Shown piece after piece: positions 40,921 to 51,558 of a DNA stretch of 64,000 bases; position 1 is the first letter of the stretch, and each line of letters starts with the position of its first letter. Under the pieces are notes generated by a model, which ran no database searches, had not been told where the DNA came from, and was given only the letters and a program-made list of their open reading frames with translations. Source of the stretch: Cylindrotheca closterium (taxonomy: Eukaryota > Bacillariophyta > Bacillariophyceae > Bacillariales > Bacillariaceae); the NCBI GenBank assembly GCA_933822405.4, contig CAKOGP040000668.1:457445-521444 (forward strand), in the 5' to 3' direction. The position numbers were made by a program, and so were the translations under genes.

Positions 40921-43202
40921 CTAGTCGAGGCGGCAAATGCCTTCGGCGTTTGTGGTGTCTGAGAAGGAGTTACTGTCCAATGAACAATTGGTGAGGCGAT
41001 TCCCGAGTGGAGGCACCTCTCCACTCAAATTATTGACGCCAGCATCAAAGTCAGTGAGAAAGCCCATATTCCCCAACTCCGAAGGTCTTCATACAGGTGG
41101 CTTGATTGTGAGATTTGTCATTTGTGTTGTTCAGTTTTCAATTTGGACACTTACAAGGATCCTGACAATTTGTTGCCACGAAGGTCGAGGTCATAAAGCC
41201 ACGCCAATCGCCCAATCGATGACGGGACACTGCCCGTAATCACGTTGTACGCCATGTCGATGGTCTGGACATTGGAAAGAAGGCCTAGTTCCGTGGGCAA
41301 GCTTCCGCCAATATTATTCGAGCGCAAATACAAATGCCCGAGAGATCTTGGGAGAGAGGAAGGGAGAGTTCCAGTGAGTCGATTGTTGGACAACACCAAG
41401 ATTTCAAGATCGTGCATGTTTCCGATGGAATTTGGAAGACTGCCCGAAATCCGGTTGTTGGACAATTCCAAATAAGTCAGATGGCTCCAGCCGCCAATAT
41501 TTGGGATGGATCCAGAGATGGCATTGTCGCTGATATGGAACCTTCGCAGGTTGGTCCATTTTGAAATGCCTTCTGGTAGTGTTCCTGTGAGAGCATTATC
41601 AAATAGTGAAATCTGTTCAAGCTTGGTCAAACTGGCGAGTTCCTCCGGAATTTTTCCCGTCAAGTTGTTTTCGTACAAGTCGATCCTTGTAAGGTGGGTC
41701 AATTCTGCAAGAGAGGAAGGAATGGAGCCGCGAATATTGTTGTCGTAGAAATCGATTCGCTGAAGCATAGTCAACGCTTGCATTGCCGAAGGAATCGATC
41801 CCAACATTCCATTTGCACGTCCAATGACACGTACGACTCGGCCGTTTTCATTACAATCGATTTCAATCTCGTCACTTATTCCACTCCATGTGCAGACCGA
41901 ATCGACCGACAAGTAGTTTCTTGGGTCAAACCACTTGTCTCCCTCAGTGGCAAAGTACAGAGCCGCCATCGCGTATCGCTCTCGCCAGAGCTCTTGTGGT
42001 TTCTCTTCCTCGACTGGTGGCACCCAAAGGTCCACGTTGATGAGCCAATCCAGTGTGTCTTGAGTGTAAAGTTCCAACTCGTTGTAATAGTCCCAACTAC
42101 TGTCATCTTCGTTTTGATAGTAAACGTTCAAGTCACTGTACTTACTGCCCCCACTCAAACTGCTTTCAATGACATCCTTGCGGGAGTTGCCCCGATTGTT
42201 AGGAGATATACAGTAGTCCGTACGAAAATGGGTTTCTGCACCAATACAACCAGGCACGGGTTCATTTGCATGCCGGTGTAGGCAGATCAATCCTGGAGCA
42301 CAATCATCTGAAATGAATATGAAAAGAATAATAATAATAAGCCAACGAAGTTGAAGATTGATTTGAATCGGAATTCTCTGAAACTCACAGTATTCGTCGC
42401 AATCTCCTATTATTTCAAAGGCGGAAGAAATGGCCAGTAAGGCACCATGCGAATCAATCGTAAACAATCCATAGCAGCATCATTTTGTTTTCTTACCTTG
42501 ACAAAGCTGCAATTGTTGGTGATTGAAGTCGCCCACGACGGTGTCGTCCAGAGCTAGTTTCCCAGCATTAACATCACTCTTACGAACACAGTAGTCCGTA
42601 TAGCTATAGTCATCGAAGCTGCCTAGACATCCTGCGACGTATTGGCAATCATTTTTCTGATAGCACACCAAATCGTCTGCGCTGTCATTGTTGTGAATCA
42701 TTAGAAAAAAGGGTTAGCCTCAGTATCAAATGTATCAATTCATCTATAGCATCACTTACCAGTCCTCGTCTGTATCACAGTCGCCTTCGCAGCGCCCCAG
42801 TGATGCCTCCTCAGGGTAGTGACTGACAACCTGCAACCGTGGTGTTCCGCTGATCTCCCAGTCACTGCTTTTGATGCAGTAGTCTGAATTTGAGCCATCC
42901 GTGCGACCTCCGTTGCAGCCTGGGACTTCTTCGTAGGCATTCCTTTGGTAACAGATCAAGTCAAGACCACAATCGTCGTTTGAATCGCAGTCACCCTGGC
43001 AGTGTTCAAGAATTTGAGACGGGTTGGAACCAACATATTCCACTTGCTTCGTTGGTCTGTTCTTGTAATCAGTGTAAGCGCTCAACTCTCGCTCGTTTGA
43101 TTCTAGTCTCCGTGCTTTAGATCCGTCTCCTAGCTTGGCAGACGATTCAGAAAGGGAAAGGAGCAGTAGCAGTAGAACCACAGTCTTGGAAGAAATCATC
43201 AT
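40921..43202 (-). CDS. secreted Cys-module and leucine-rich-repeat protein (five exons)
   Basis: Reconstructed from five exons: 43202-42760, 42681-42497, 42406-42389 (18 nt), 42307-41155 and 41086-40921. All introns are GT-AG and the phases agree, giving 654 residues. A signal peptide (V-V-L-L-L-L-L-L-S-L-S) starts the protein. Three Cys modules follow with pattern G-D-C-D-x(2-4)-D-C/W-x(3)-L-I/V-C-x-x-(R/K)...V/A-G-C...D-Y-C; introns fall inside modules 2 and 3. Then comes a plant-type LRR domain (about ten repeats of L-x-x-L-x-L-x-x-N-x-(L/I)-x-G-(S/T)-(I/L)-P), preceded by an A-L-Y-F-A-T-x-G-D-x-W cap. The fifth exon adds the last repeats and a C-x-L-x-x-N-x-F end. No membrane anchor was seen, so it is probably extracellular, perhaps for recognition or adhesion. 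Confidence 0.88.
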
Positions 43203-43838
43203 GATGAAGGAGGAAGAAAGAATCTGTTATAGTTTTGAATAATAGTAGTTTGATGGAGATGCAATTTGTGAGAGAGTCAGTCGGATGTATGTGATTTTTC
43301 CCCATTAGCTGGGACAAGTCATGGTCTGGGACCAGTCACAATCGTATTAACTGCATGTGTGTCGCAACGTTTTTGCAATACATAATGACAATCCGCGTCA
43401 TGATTCAGTCTAGATAGCCTCTCAACTATAAATCAATTATCTCAGCACGACCTTACTTACATTTTAACGGTACCCATTACTCATATTGTAGAAGTGGATG
43501 CGTTTGTGATGCGTTCTTTCCGGCAATACACTGCTTTCATGTCATTGCAGCCTGTGACTAATACTCGACTTTGTCACAACTCATTGCCATGCTCGCAATA
43601 ATGCAGCTTGTGGGTAATGCTCTAGCACTGGTCGATCGAGTCGACTTATATTGACGTAGTATGCATGCATGCGCGCGCAATACAGTACATGAAATGCAAC
43701 CAATCCCCTGTCCAAAACCGGTAGTATAGAGAGCCATATTTAGGTGTTGTATCTAATGGTAGTAGTGGCTGTAGGCCCGTCTAGGGGTATATACATTTCC
43801 CAGCAACACGATTTGCTGTTTGGTGATATATGTCGCGT
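43203..43838. other. intergenic, promoter side of the secreted LRR gene
   Basis: No gene seen. Contains short GCATGC and GTACTG words and an ACCGGTAGTAT stretch (about 43717). Confidence 0.4.
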
Positions 43839-45592
43839 TTACAATTTGTCGGACAATGCGTTGAACTTTTGCGTTCGCTCTTCGTCAATTTTGGAAATGT
43901 TGGCCATCTTGTTGTTCTTCCACACTTGTTCAAAACTGCTAGCATTGCCTTCGACAACGTTTTTCCATGCTTTACCTCCATCAATATGAACCTTACTTTT
44001 CAGGAGAAAAGACTCTCCACTTTCGGCCGTGACGGCAACCATAACTTGTCCATCTGGGGCAATGATTTCTTCCTCGGACATGACATTATACAAGATGCAT
44101 CCCTTTCCGGCAGTAATACGGGGAGCTACGCAATTGACCAAAATGGCTCCATCGGCATTCAATTCCTTGGTAGCCACTTGACAAACAATGGAATCCTTGA
44201 CGTTGCCCGAAGCAATCTTGCTGTTGAAGCAAAAGGAGTGAACAAAATCGGCATCCTCAATCTTGCCAAAGGTGGGGCCGTCGGTCAAGCCCAAAAATTT
44301 GCGCAACAATACGCATTCGGGGTTGGAATCTTCTAGCAACAAAGAAGTGTTCTTGCTGTACAACTGGAGTTGACCATAATCCCACCAGCAGGCATCCTTA
44401 CCGACATCGACTGCCCCAAAGAGTCCCATGTCTCCACAATCAAACTTTTCCTTAAAGACCTTCATGCGTGCATAATGGCTCTTGGATTCTCCCTCTTCAA
44501 TACCCTTTTGGTTCATCAAGTAAATGTAGTCGGCCTCGCTCAATGTGAGCGGCATCCAAAAGTGGGGATCTGTATCCAACTTGGCTGTCTTTTCGGTCAA
44601 TTCAGTGGAATATTCGTCCAACATGGCCTTCAAGATCTTGGCCGAAACAGAGAAACTACCCAAACTAGGCCCAACCTGTTTGATGGTTCCCAATTGTCCC
44701 AACATGCGAGTGGCTGTAGCGTGGTCGACCTTTTCGACTTGAGCCGCTTCGGCCTTGTCTCCTTCCAAAACGGCAATGACACCATACTTGTCCAATCCTT
44801 GGGAAGTCCACTCTTCAGGGGTAGGCGCTGTATCTCCCAACAAGGTGCACATGATATCAATGTGATGCGTGGGAGTGTACTGAAAGGACACGGATGGCAA
44901 AAAGACTTGGTCTCCCCAAAAGACGGACAAACGCCCCTTGCGAGAAGGCGCATAAATGCCGGATTGTTGGACGACAGCCTCCAAGACAGTCATGGCCTTG
45001 CCAGTGGAAGTGGACAAGAATGGAAGTTTCTGTTAGTGTTGGCAAGAAAAAGAGCAATTTGGTGAGATTGTGATGGAATACCATAGCAAGAAAATGACAA
45101 TAACGATGCGAAGCACAGAAGTTTCTCGTTTCATTCTGGTGATTGTTTCAATCACATTTTCGTTGCGTTCAAATAATAAAAAACAGTCACAGACACACGT
45201 ACCACTCCAGGCTTGTTATTGTTTTCACTGGCAGGCAATGGTGCCATACGAGTTCCCTTTCCAGCAGTGTGAAAAAGTGCCGCACTGACGGTGCTGTCCA
45301 ACATCAATGCCTCCAAATCGACATCAAATTTGGTCTTGGCAAGCTTGACCGCCTTTTGCCAGGCATACAGAGTTCCCAATCCGTTACCAGCTCCACTGGC
45401 ACCCCAATCTTCGGAAACAGCAATGACCATTGGAAACTTCTGTCCTTCTTTACTCAGTCCAGCACTGAGTTTGGTCATCCAAAACTCGGCTTGGTAGTCG
45501 TCCGTGGTACAAATGATGGTCACGTCAAAGCAATTTTCTGGCTTGGTCATTGCCTCGACGGCTTCTTCAAAACGGGCGTTCTTGTCTGTCAT
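43839..45592 (-). CDS. sugar-1-phosphate nucleotidyltransferase-like protein (two exons)
   Basis: Exon 1 (45592-45203) and exon 2 (45029-43839) with a 173-base phase-0 intron (GTACGT ... AACAG) give 526 residues. The key motif crosses the junction: H-T-A-G-K-G-T-R-M-A-P-L-P, then E-N-N-N-K-P-G-V joined to K-L-P. This corresponds to the G-x-G-T-R ... K-P nucleotide-binding signature of NTP transferases that make nucleotide sugars. A further F-W-G-D-Q-V-F segment fits the metal-binding Asp region. Unusually, about 110 residues with a separate G-A-G-N-G-L-G-T loop precede the signature. The C-terminal part (T-A-G-K-G-C-I-L-Y-N-V) may be a left-handed beta-helix as in GlgC-type enzymes. The exact sugar is unknown. 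No presequence, so cytosolic. Confidence 0.85.
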
Positions 45593-46250
45593 TCTTGATG
45601 TTTAAGTTGTATGGAAGCTGAGCGTATAAAGTTGCTGGAATGGATGATATGACGGAAAGGGGCAAAGCGTCACAATCTGTCACAATGAAAATGCCAATGG
45701 TGGGAACGGTTGAGATTGGTTTTGCCGTCGACGAAAACGGAGACGGAGAAGATTGGCCATAGTTAGTCATTGGAGTCGGAAAATTCAAGATCAGTAAGAA
45801 TAGAAAGTCGCTCCGCGGCTGGACCGGTGGCCGGCTTCGCTCGACTTCCCAGTAGCAGGCAGAACTTTCAACTTCATTTTCCATTGAGCTGGATGGCAAG
45901 CAATAAGTGATTGTTTACACGGAACTTGATGTTCGAGTGCAACGGTGCCATCTCTAATAATCAAAGTTGTGCAAAACGACAGAATGAGACCAACAGCAAA
46001 ATCGTCTAGCAGTCCTTGCCGCAATTTCAAGGAACTCAATGGACCATTTGGATAGATGTAAATTAGAGTTCGAAACTTTGTACAACGCCATCATATAACA
46101 CCCAGCACAAACTGTCTTCTGATCAAATCGTTTTATTAACTAAAATACGGTATGCTCTGGTCAGAACTCATTTTTCGTGTGACCCGGTCCCACAACGCAA
46201 AGAATGAATGACACCACACGAGTTGCCATAAAACAGCAGCACAATACAAA
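45593..46250. other. intergenic, nothing recognised
   Basis: Should hold the promoter of the nucleotidyltransferase gene. Short minus-strand frames (82-110 codons) lack motifs. Confidence 0.4.
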
Positions 46251-46592
46251 ATGAAAGCTTATAATAACCCTGATCCCGAAGGTAACAACAACTCTAGAAG
46301 AATCAATTCAAGCAATGGCTCCAACAACTCCTCGACAACGGAATACGACAGTGAAGAAAACAGCCGCAGGAGTCCTAGCAGGAATCCTACTGCTGTGAGA
46401 ACCAGTTTGAGGATGGGAATGCCATTCCGTCCCATCCAACACCTAACTCACGAAGAACGAAGGGAGCGAGCGCGGCAATGCCTTGAGCAAGCTATTCGGC
46501 TTGTTCACGGTACCACCAGGGACAACAAGAGCTTTCGAAACGGTGACGATCCCCGCAACCATCACGACAATCGTGGTCCACCAACGCAGTAA
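46251..46592 (+). CDS. possible small hydrophilic protein (113 residues)
   Basis: A 113-codon ATG frame. The first half is Asn/Ser/Arg-rich and disordered. The second half contains H-L-T-H-E-E-R-R-E-R-A-R-Q-C-L-E-Q-A-I-R-L-V-H, probably one amphipathic helix. No family is recognised. It stands alone in a gene-poor stretch, and codon composition cannot decide whether it is real. An alternative is an exon of a longer gene. Confidence 0.35.
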   Translation: MKAYNNPDPEGNNNSRRINSSNGSNNSSTTEYDSEENSRRSPSRNPTAVRTSLRMGMPFRPIQHLTHEERRERARQCLEQAIRLVHGTTRDNKSFRNGDDPRNHHDNRGPPTQ

Positions 46593-48048
46593 CAAGGAGG
46601 CAGAGCATTCATCATGGCATGCAAGGCAGGTCATCGCCAGGCATGGTGGTGTCAAACGGGAAATGATAATGGAAAACTCCTCGTCCTCCTCAACAGAACT
46701 TCCTTACTGAAGTCCTGCAACATCATGCTGCTAAGTACTATAAGCTAGCGTCCTACTAGTATTCCTTCTAGATTGGAGTAGAGTGAAGATTTTCCTTGTC
46801 CCTACTCTTGTGCTACTTCTTTGAAGAATTAAAAGTCTTTGCTAGATGCAACCACGCATTCTCTTAGCGGTTGTGGCGCTTAGAGATATTCGCACTTGTC
46901 ATGAGCCTGGCTTAGAAGGTGCAAGAGAAATGTAAAACAAAGGTATCAACTGCCCGAGTCAGTGGGTCAGTGGTTCTCTCTTTCAGGACTTCTTGAAATG
47001 CTTTTTTTTTGTGGCGCTAAATGGCTGAAGTGTCATAAGCGACTCCACTACCGCCCGGTATTACAAAAAACGTTCAGTACGATACCGGGGTAATTTCACT
47101 TCGCTTCGCATTTTAAAAAAATATCAGTCTCATTGCCACCAAAATGCAATGTGCAAGTTCAAAGTAAGGAAAATGAATCATCACCTGCAATAGGACGGCT
47201 TTGACAATGGCAATAGCGGTGCTTCAACATCGTATCAACAAGGGTCAACATAGGAGTATATCTTGGACATCACGCCAACAATCATGGTTACCTCTGAAAC
47301 ACTTTCTTCAAAACTGCCTTCCGAATTCATGCGGCGGTAGTACATACATTAGTGAAGAAGTTTATAGGCTACAGTACAGAGCAGTACCTGGTATGGTAGA
47401 TATGGTGCCTTGGTCATACCAGTCATGACGCGAACCTAACTCGGCCCATGCGAAGCTTGCGCGGTGCTTTAACGCCCCTTACGATATCACGTCCATGTTG
47501 TCGTACTGGTAGTTGTATTATCAATTATGTTATCCTCATCTTTTGGTTCAGCTGATATTCCACCCGTGGGACCCAGCAACAATGTGAGTAAAAGTTGCGT
47601 GGGCCCACGATTGGACGATAAAAACCAAACTCTTCAGTTTAGGTAGGTACCAGTTCTGTAGGGTAGAAGAGTCCCTAGTTGGATCCTCGAATTCTCAGGA
47701 AACTATAGGGCGCGAACTAATCATCAATGTTGCATACGGGGCGGCGACACACGTTCCTTGAACAATTTCCTTCTTATCAAGATCTTCAGTCAACTGCCAC
47801 CTCTTCCCACATAGAGAAGCAGAAACGGAATTAGAGCATGGTTTCCAAATGTTACCCCGAGAGTTATATTAGTAAAACCATCTACATCAAGCTTCCCACA
47901 CGATAACTCTCGCTTCTTATCAAGATCCATAATCACGGACTATTGATTACCTACTCGATGATTCAGAAAGTGAAGATGAAAAGCTCCGAGCACTCTTGCT
48001 CACAAATCTCGAATCATCAACCCCATTGGTCTTACACTAAAACAAAGA
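46593..48048. other. gene-poor stretch upstream of small paralog 1
   Basis: About 1.4 kb without a supportable gene. Two copies of TTCTTATCAAGATC lie at 47771-47784 and 47914-47927, upstream of the small gene at 48049. The same word lies upstream of its paralog. Confidence 0.5.
47914..47927 (+). promoter_or_regulatory. TTCTTATCAAGATC element upstream of small paralog 1
   Basis: Identical 14-base words at 47771, 47914 and 49398, all on the plus strand and all within 280 bases upstream of the start codons of the two tandem small genes (48049 and 49651). A shared regulatory element or shared ancestry of the 5' flanks would both explain this. The word contains CTTATC, a GATA-type core in reverse. 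Confidence 0.45.
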
Positions 48049-48282
48049 ATGAGTCTCCAACAGTTCATGTCACATCTGCTACAAGAAAATAATGCGAAGG
48101 TTTTCAAACTTGTTCGTGACGACGCCTCTCTGGCCTCGCCACCACCGAGCCCGCGACAGTGCACACACGAGGATACTGCCACGACCCTTGCACACAAGAA
48201 CAATCGCTTTGCGGCTCAAGATTGCGCCAGGAATATGGTCCCTCCAAAACGTCCGACTCGCAGGTCAAGTCTGTGTCGCTGA
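48049..48282 (+). CDS. small conserved protein, tandem paralog 1 (77 residues)
   Basis: Begins M-S-L-Q-Q-F-M-S-H-L-L-Q-E-N and continues R-D-D-A-S-L-A-S-P-P-P-S-P, ending P-T-R-R-S-S-L-C-R. Its sister at 49651 shares the first 35 residues with three conservative changes, then C-A-R-N-M-x-P-P and P-T-R-R-S-S-L. In this 5' half most differences are silent third-base changes (for example cag/caa, cta/ctg, gcg/gca, gac/gat), which points to selection on the protein. No signal peptide or membrane helix. The R-R-S-S motif is a basophilic kinase consensus. I know no family for it. Both copies end in the double stop TGA TAG. Confidence 0.72.
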   Translation: MSLQQFMSHLLQENNAKVFKLVRDDASLASPPPSPRQCTHEDTATTLAHKNNRFAAQDCARNMVPPKRPTRRSSLCR

Positions 48283-48480
48283 TAGGATCCTGAACAAGAA
48301 GGCCGCCTGCCCTTTGCCACTGCCAATTTCATCAATTGCATCTTCAAAGCCAAGTTCATCTGTCAAGGCGACGATTGAGCCTGGTGTCTCGCTGATAGGA
48401 TCTTGAACAATGGACCTCCGTCATTGCTGATCTCATCCATCGCATCAAGGCCAACTTTATCAGCCTAGGCGACGGTTGAC
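48273..48480 (+). repeat. two tandem copies of an about 110-base unit downstream of small paralog 1
   Basis: Units begin GTGTCGCTGATAGGATCCTGAACAA (48273) and GTGTCTCGCTGATAGGATCTTGAACAA (48384) and both contain ATC(A/T)C(A/G)TC-GCATC-AAGCCAA(G/C)TT and GGCGACG(A/G)TTGA. The unit starts on the stop codons of the small gene, so it is a duplicated 3' end. A shorter relative follows the second paralog at 49878. Confidence 0.7.
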
Positions 48481-49650
48481 TGGTAGTTCGATCCAAACCC
48501 CTTCGTCATCGCTGATTGCATTTCTTCTGCTATGGCCAGTTTTATCGAAACACAGCTCTTTGTCTATCCTACGTTCTCCTATTTCGAACTGGAGTCATTG
48601 TTGTAATATTATAACCGATAAAGTCTGGATTGCTGTGACCAAATAGGCCAACGACATACTTCTTGCACTTCAGCACTACATCGTTTCGCTCCAAATACAA
48701 CAGTGCCCTGCTCCCTAGATCCTGTAGAATTGGGCTTCGACTGAGCGTTCCTTCATCCCTGGAGGACCCATTACAATTATGAGGACGAATGGTCTTTCGA
48801 AGGTCACAATGTCAGGACAACCTAGAGTAGGAGAACAACTGAACTATGTCCGTGTTCTGTGTATATACACACTGGTTACCATTGTATGTAAGCTACCACG
48901 TTGATAGACGAATTGTTTTGGAAGGTACCTCAAACATCGCATTAAAGCTATATAATCTTTCTACACCTTGAGCAGTGCGAGGAGAGATCGAATTAATCAT
49001 TGAATTCTATATTTCGTGGCTGCTCTACTGTAGCAACAACTACATTGCTGAATGTATCAAATACAAGAACAGACTTGTCTGTTTTCTCTTCCTTCTCACA
49101 TCTACTGCGCCTTCGACAGATGATTCATCATCCGCCGCCCATCGCTAGCAGACAAGCAAGTCGCGCTTTTAGAACCACCAAAAAGCAAGCTTCATGCCGT
49201 GCGACGCTATCCTTCAACAAAGTACACCTGGTGAGGTCTCGGATTTCGTGACAGGACCTGAAGTTCCCTCATTACAAAAGGGCCATATTGGTACCGTGTA
49301 CTGTTACGGTACTAGGTACAGTGGCTATGGCAACAAACACTTTCGTGGTTGTTACTGTAGTGCTGGTGAACAAAATTCCCGAACAGAATTCGCTGGCTTC
49401 TTATCAAGATCACTCTTCCGTACACGAAGTTAAATGCAGCCACGTCTAAGTGTGTCACTTTTCAAGTGCCCTCACATTTTCCTTGACACAATTTTCTTTC
49501 TCAAGAACCACACAAGTCACAACCCACCCCCGCTCACGTGTTCTCATTTCAAGGACATGCAGAAATGGATGTCACGTAATAAGAAACGTTGTAGCTCATA
49601 AATTTCGATTCACCAATCCTATAGCTCTACCTTTGAAACCCACACAGAGA
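48283..49650. other. spacer between the two small paralogs
   Basis: Apart from the tandem 3' repeat (48273-48480) and the TTCTTATCAAGATC word at 49398-49411, nothing was recognised. An 83-codon frame at 49000 has no ATG start. Confidence 0.45.
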
Positions 49651-49881
49651 ATGAGTCTCCAACAATTCATGTCACATTTGCTGCAAGAAAATGATGCAAA
49701 GATTTTCAAAGTTGTTCGTGATGACGCCTCCCTGGCCTCGCCACCACCGAGCCCACAACGTTGCATCCCCGATAATGTCTCGACCCTTTTGAAAAAGAGC
49801 AGTCGTTTTGCGCCTGAATGTTGCGCTAGGAATATGGCACCGCCTAGTCTTCCAACTCGGAGGTCGAGTCTGTCTCGCTGA
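49651..49881 (+). CDS. small conserved protein, tandem paralog 2 (76 residues)
   Basis: Sister of the gene at 48049, with the same start, the same R-D-D-A-S-L-A-S-P-P-P-S-P block, C-A-R-N-M-A-P-P and a P-T-R-R-S-S-L-S-R end. The middle (about residues 37-55) varies most and has a one-residue length difference. The 30 bases before the ATG also align (CAGAGAATGAGTCTCCAACA against CAAAGAATGAGTCTCCAACA). The frame extends upstream to 49450, but the conserved ATG at 49651 is chosen because homology begins there. Function is unknown. Confidence 0.72.
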   Translation: MSLQQFMSHLLQENDAKIFKVVRDDASLASPPPSPQRCIPDNVSTLLKKSSRFAPECCARNMAPPSLPTRRSSLSR

Positions 49882-50504
49882 TAGGATCCTGAAAATATGA
49901 TTGCCACTCTGAACCTTCGTTTTATGTGTCAAGGCCAACTTTCTCTGCCAAGACGGTCATTTCGGAACTCGTGGTAGGCAACACATAAGAATCTAGCAAC
50001 GAAAGAAGGTGGTTGGAGCATTGCGTAAGCAGCAGTATCAGCCATCGCATGCTCATCACGCAGTGAAGCCAAAAAGACGACGAGCTGTGCGCTTAACGAA
50101 CTAATTTCGGGTTAGGATCTCCTTGTATCCAACTAATGACACAATACATAAACAAAACTTTTGCTGCTTTAAAGGCCTCGATTCTATCTCCCCCCTGCTC
50201 CTGTAGCGTTCTGAACCTGACAGCCCCTTAGTTCCGCGGCACAGGGTTGGGTGAGAAATTTTAGATAACTCCGTCGATCCAAGACCTGAGCAGACTTGAG
50301 ACGCTGAGAATGCCGCTCAAGAAGGAATACGTATAATCCCTATAATGTGCTACTGTACCATATATTCATACAAATTATCATCTTAGTACCAGGTACGACA
50401 AGCCGCAATTATTGCCCGCGCGACTGAAACATCGCGACTCGCCGCTCAAGCCGATAACGTCAGTCACAATTTTCGCAACTCGCAATCGAAATCACAACAA
50501 CGTT
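49882..50504. other. intergenic, nothing further recognised
   Basis: Begins with the partial 3' repeat related to 48273-48480 (to about 49965) and ends in the 5' flank of the DUF6824 gene. Confidence 0.4.
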
Positions 50505-51284
50505 ATGAATACCATACAGGGCCCCAAGCGAAGACCAAACTACTCTCGCATAGGTGACAGATTGCATGGACCAAGAAAGCATACTCTAGTCTTCGAATTG
50601 TTGGACTATGCAACGACAAACCCATGGTTTTCGTCACTGAGCCAAGAAGATCATCATCCAGGAGTTGACTGCATTGTAGCGCCATTGCCAGGTATTTTTT
50701 CGATCACCTGTAAGTATAGTGACGAAACCAATACAACACAATGCAGAGAGCGTACGTTGACGGGAGAGGTGGCCGAAGATGATATTTCTCGTCCAACTAT
50801 CAGCCCACCGAATTTACGACAATATCATCATCTTTGCGACGAAGAGTTAGAGACGAAGAATAACAAGAAACTGCAGAACCTAGAAAAGACAAAGAAAATC
50901 AATAGAGCCAAGATGATCCCTGGTGGTCGTCACTGCAAACTTCAAGACAACGATACCGTGCTTGAAAGAGGTAGCAAGAACAACCAACACGCCGGCAGCA
51001 AGAAACTACTTGGAATGGTCAGATCCCAGTGCCAACTCTACGAAATTGCTCCAAAGATCGAAAAGGGCAGGATCATTCAAGACATTATGAAAGGATTCAA
51101 ATCATCTGGTGGACGCTTTTTGATTCGCGAAGACAAACGTTCCAATTGGTACGAGGCCCTGGACAAGCCGGTTCACGACAAACTCGGGCATATGCTAAGG
51201 GATCAAGCTCGTGCAAGGAAGAAGACAGGTAAGGATAAAGGACCGCAGAAAGCGTCCAAGATACCCGTCCCCGCAACATTCTAG
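50505..51284 (+). CDS. DUF6824-domain protein (diverged)
   Basis: From the ATG at 50505 (the frame opens upstream only at a TTG) this gives 259 residues. Residues about 170-250 match DUF6824 in order: D-T-V-L-E-R-G in place of D-V-L-L-G-R-G, N-N-Q-H-A-G-S-K, a Y, K-G-R-I-I-Q-D-I-M, G-G-R-F-L-I-R-E-D, W-Y-E-A, and K-L-G-H-M-L-R-D-Q. The usually conserved G of L-G-R-G is Glu here, so it is a diverged member. The N-terminal half is without known motifs. Function is unknown; a nuclear role is inferred from the basic tail. A 5' exon may be missing. Confidence 0.75.
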   Translation: MNTIQGPKRRPNYSRIGDRLHGPRKHTLVFELLDYATTNPWFSSLSQEDHHPGVDCIVAPLPGIFSITCKYSDETNTTQCRERTLTGEVAEDDISRPTISPPNLRQYHHLCDEELETKNNKKLQNLEKTKKINRAKMIPGGRHCKLQDNDTVLERGSKNNQHAGSKKLLGMVRSQCQLYEIAPKIEKGRIIQDIMKGFKSSGGRFLIREDKRSNWYEALDKPVHDKLGHMLRDQARARKKTGKDKGPQKASKIPVPATF

Positions 51285-51558
51285 CGTCAGCGTTCGAAAC
51301 CATGTGACGAAATTTTCGTCACGAAAACTACACTTTCTCTTGTCCCTTTTCGAAACTGATAAATGAGTTCAGTCATTGCAGCATAATAAATTAAGACTCC
51401 TTAAGTGGGTCAAAGCACACAAAAGACTACAGTACAAAACTAGAGCACACCGACAATGTGCAATTTAAAAAAACACAATCTGAAAGGTAATCTACACCAC
51501 AAAGATTAGCAAAACACACGAATTAATCCATCGAGCGCCAGCAGAACGGCATCAGTCT

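Noticed and set aside
43660..43690. GCATGCATGCGCGCGC run as a possible Z-DNA or origin element
   Set aside because: Too short and isolated to support a function.
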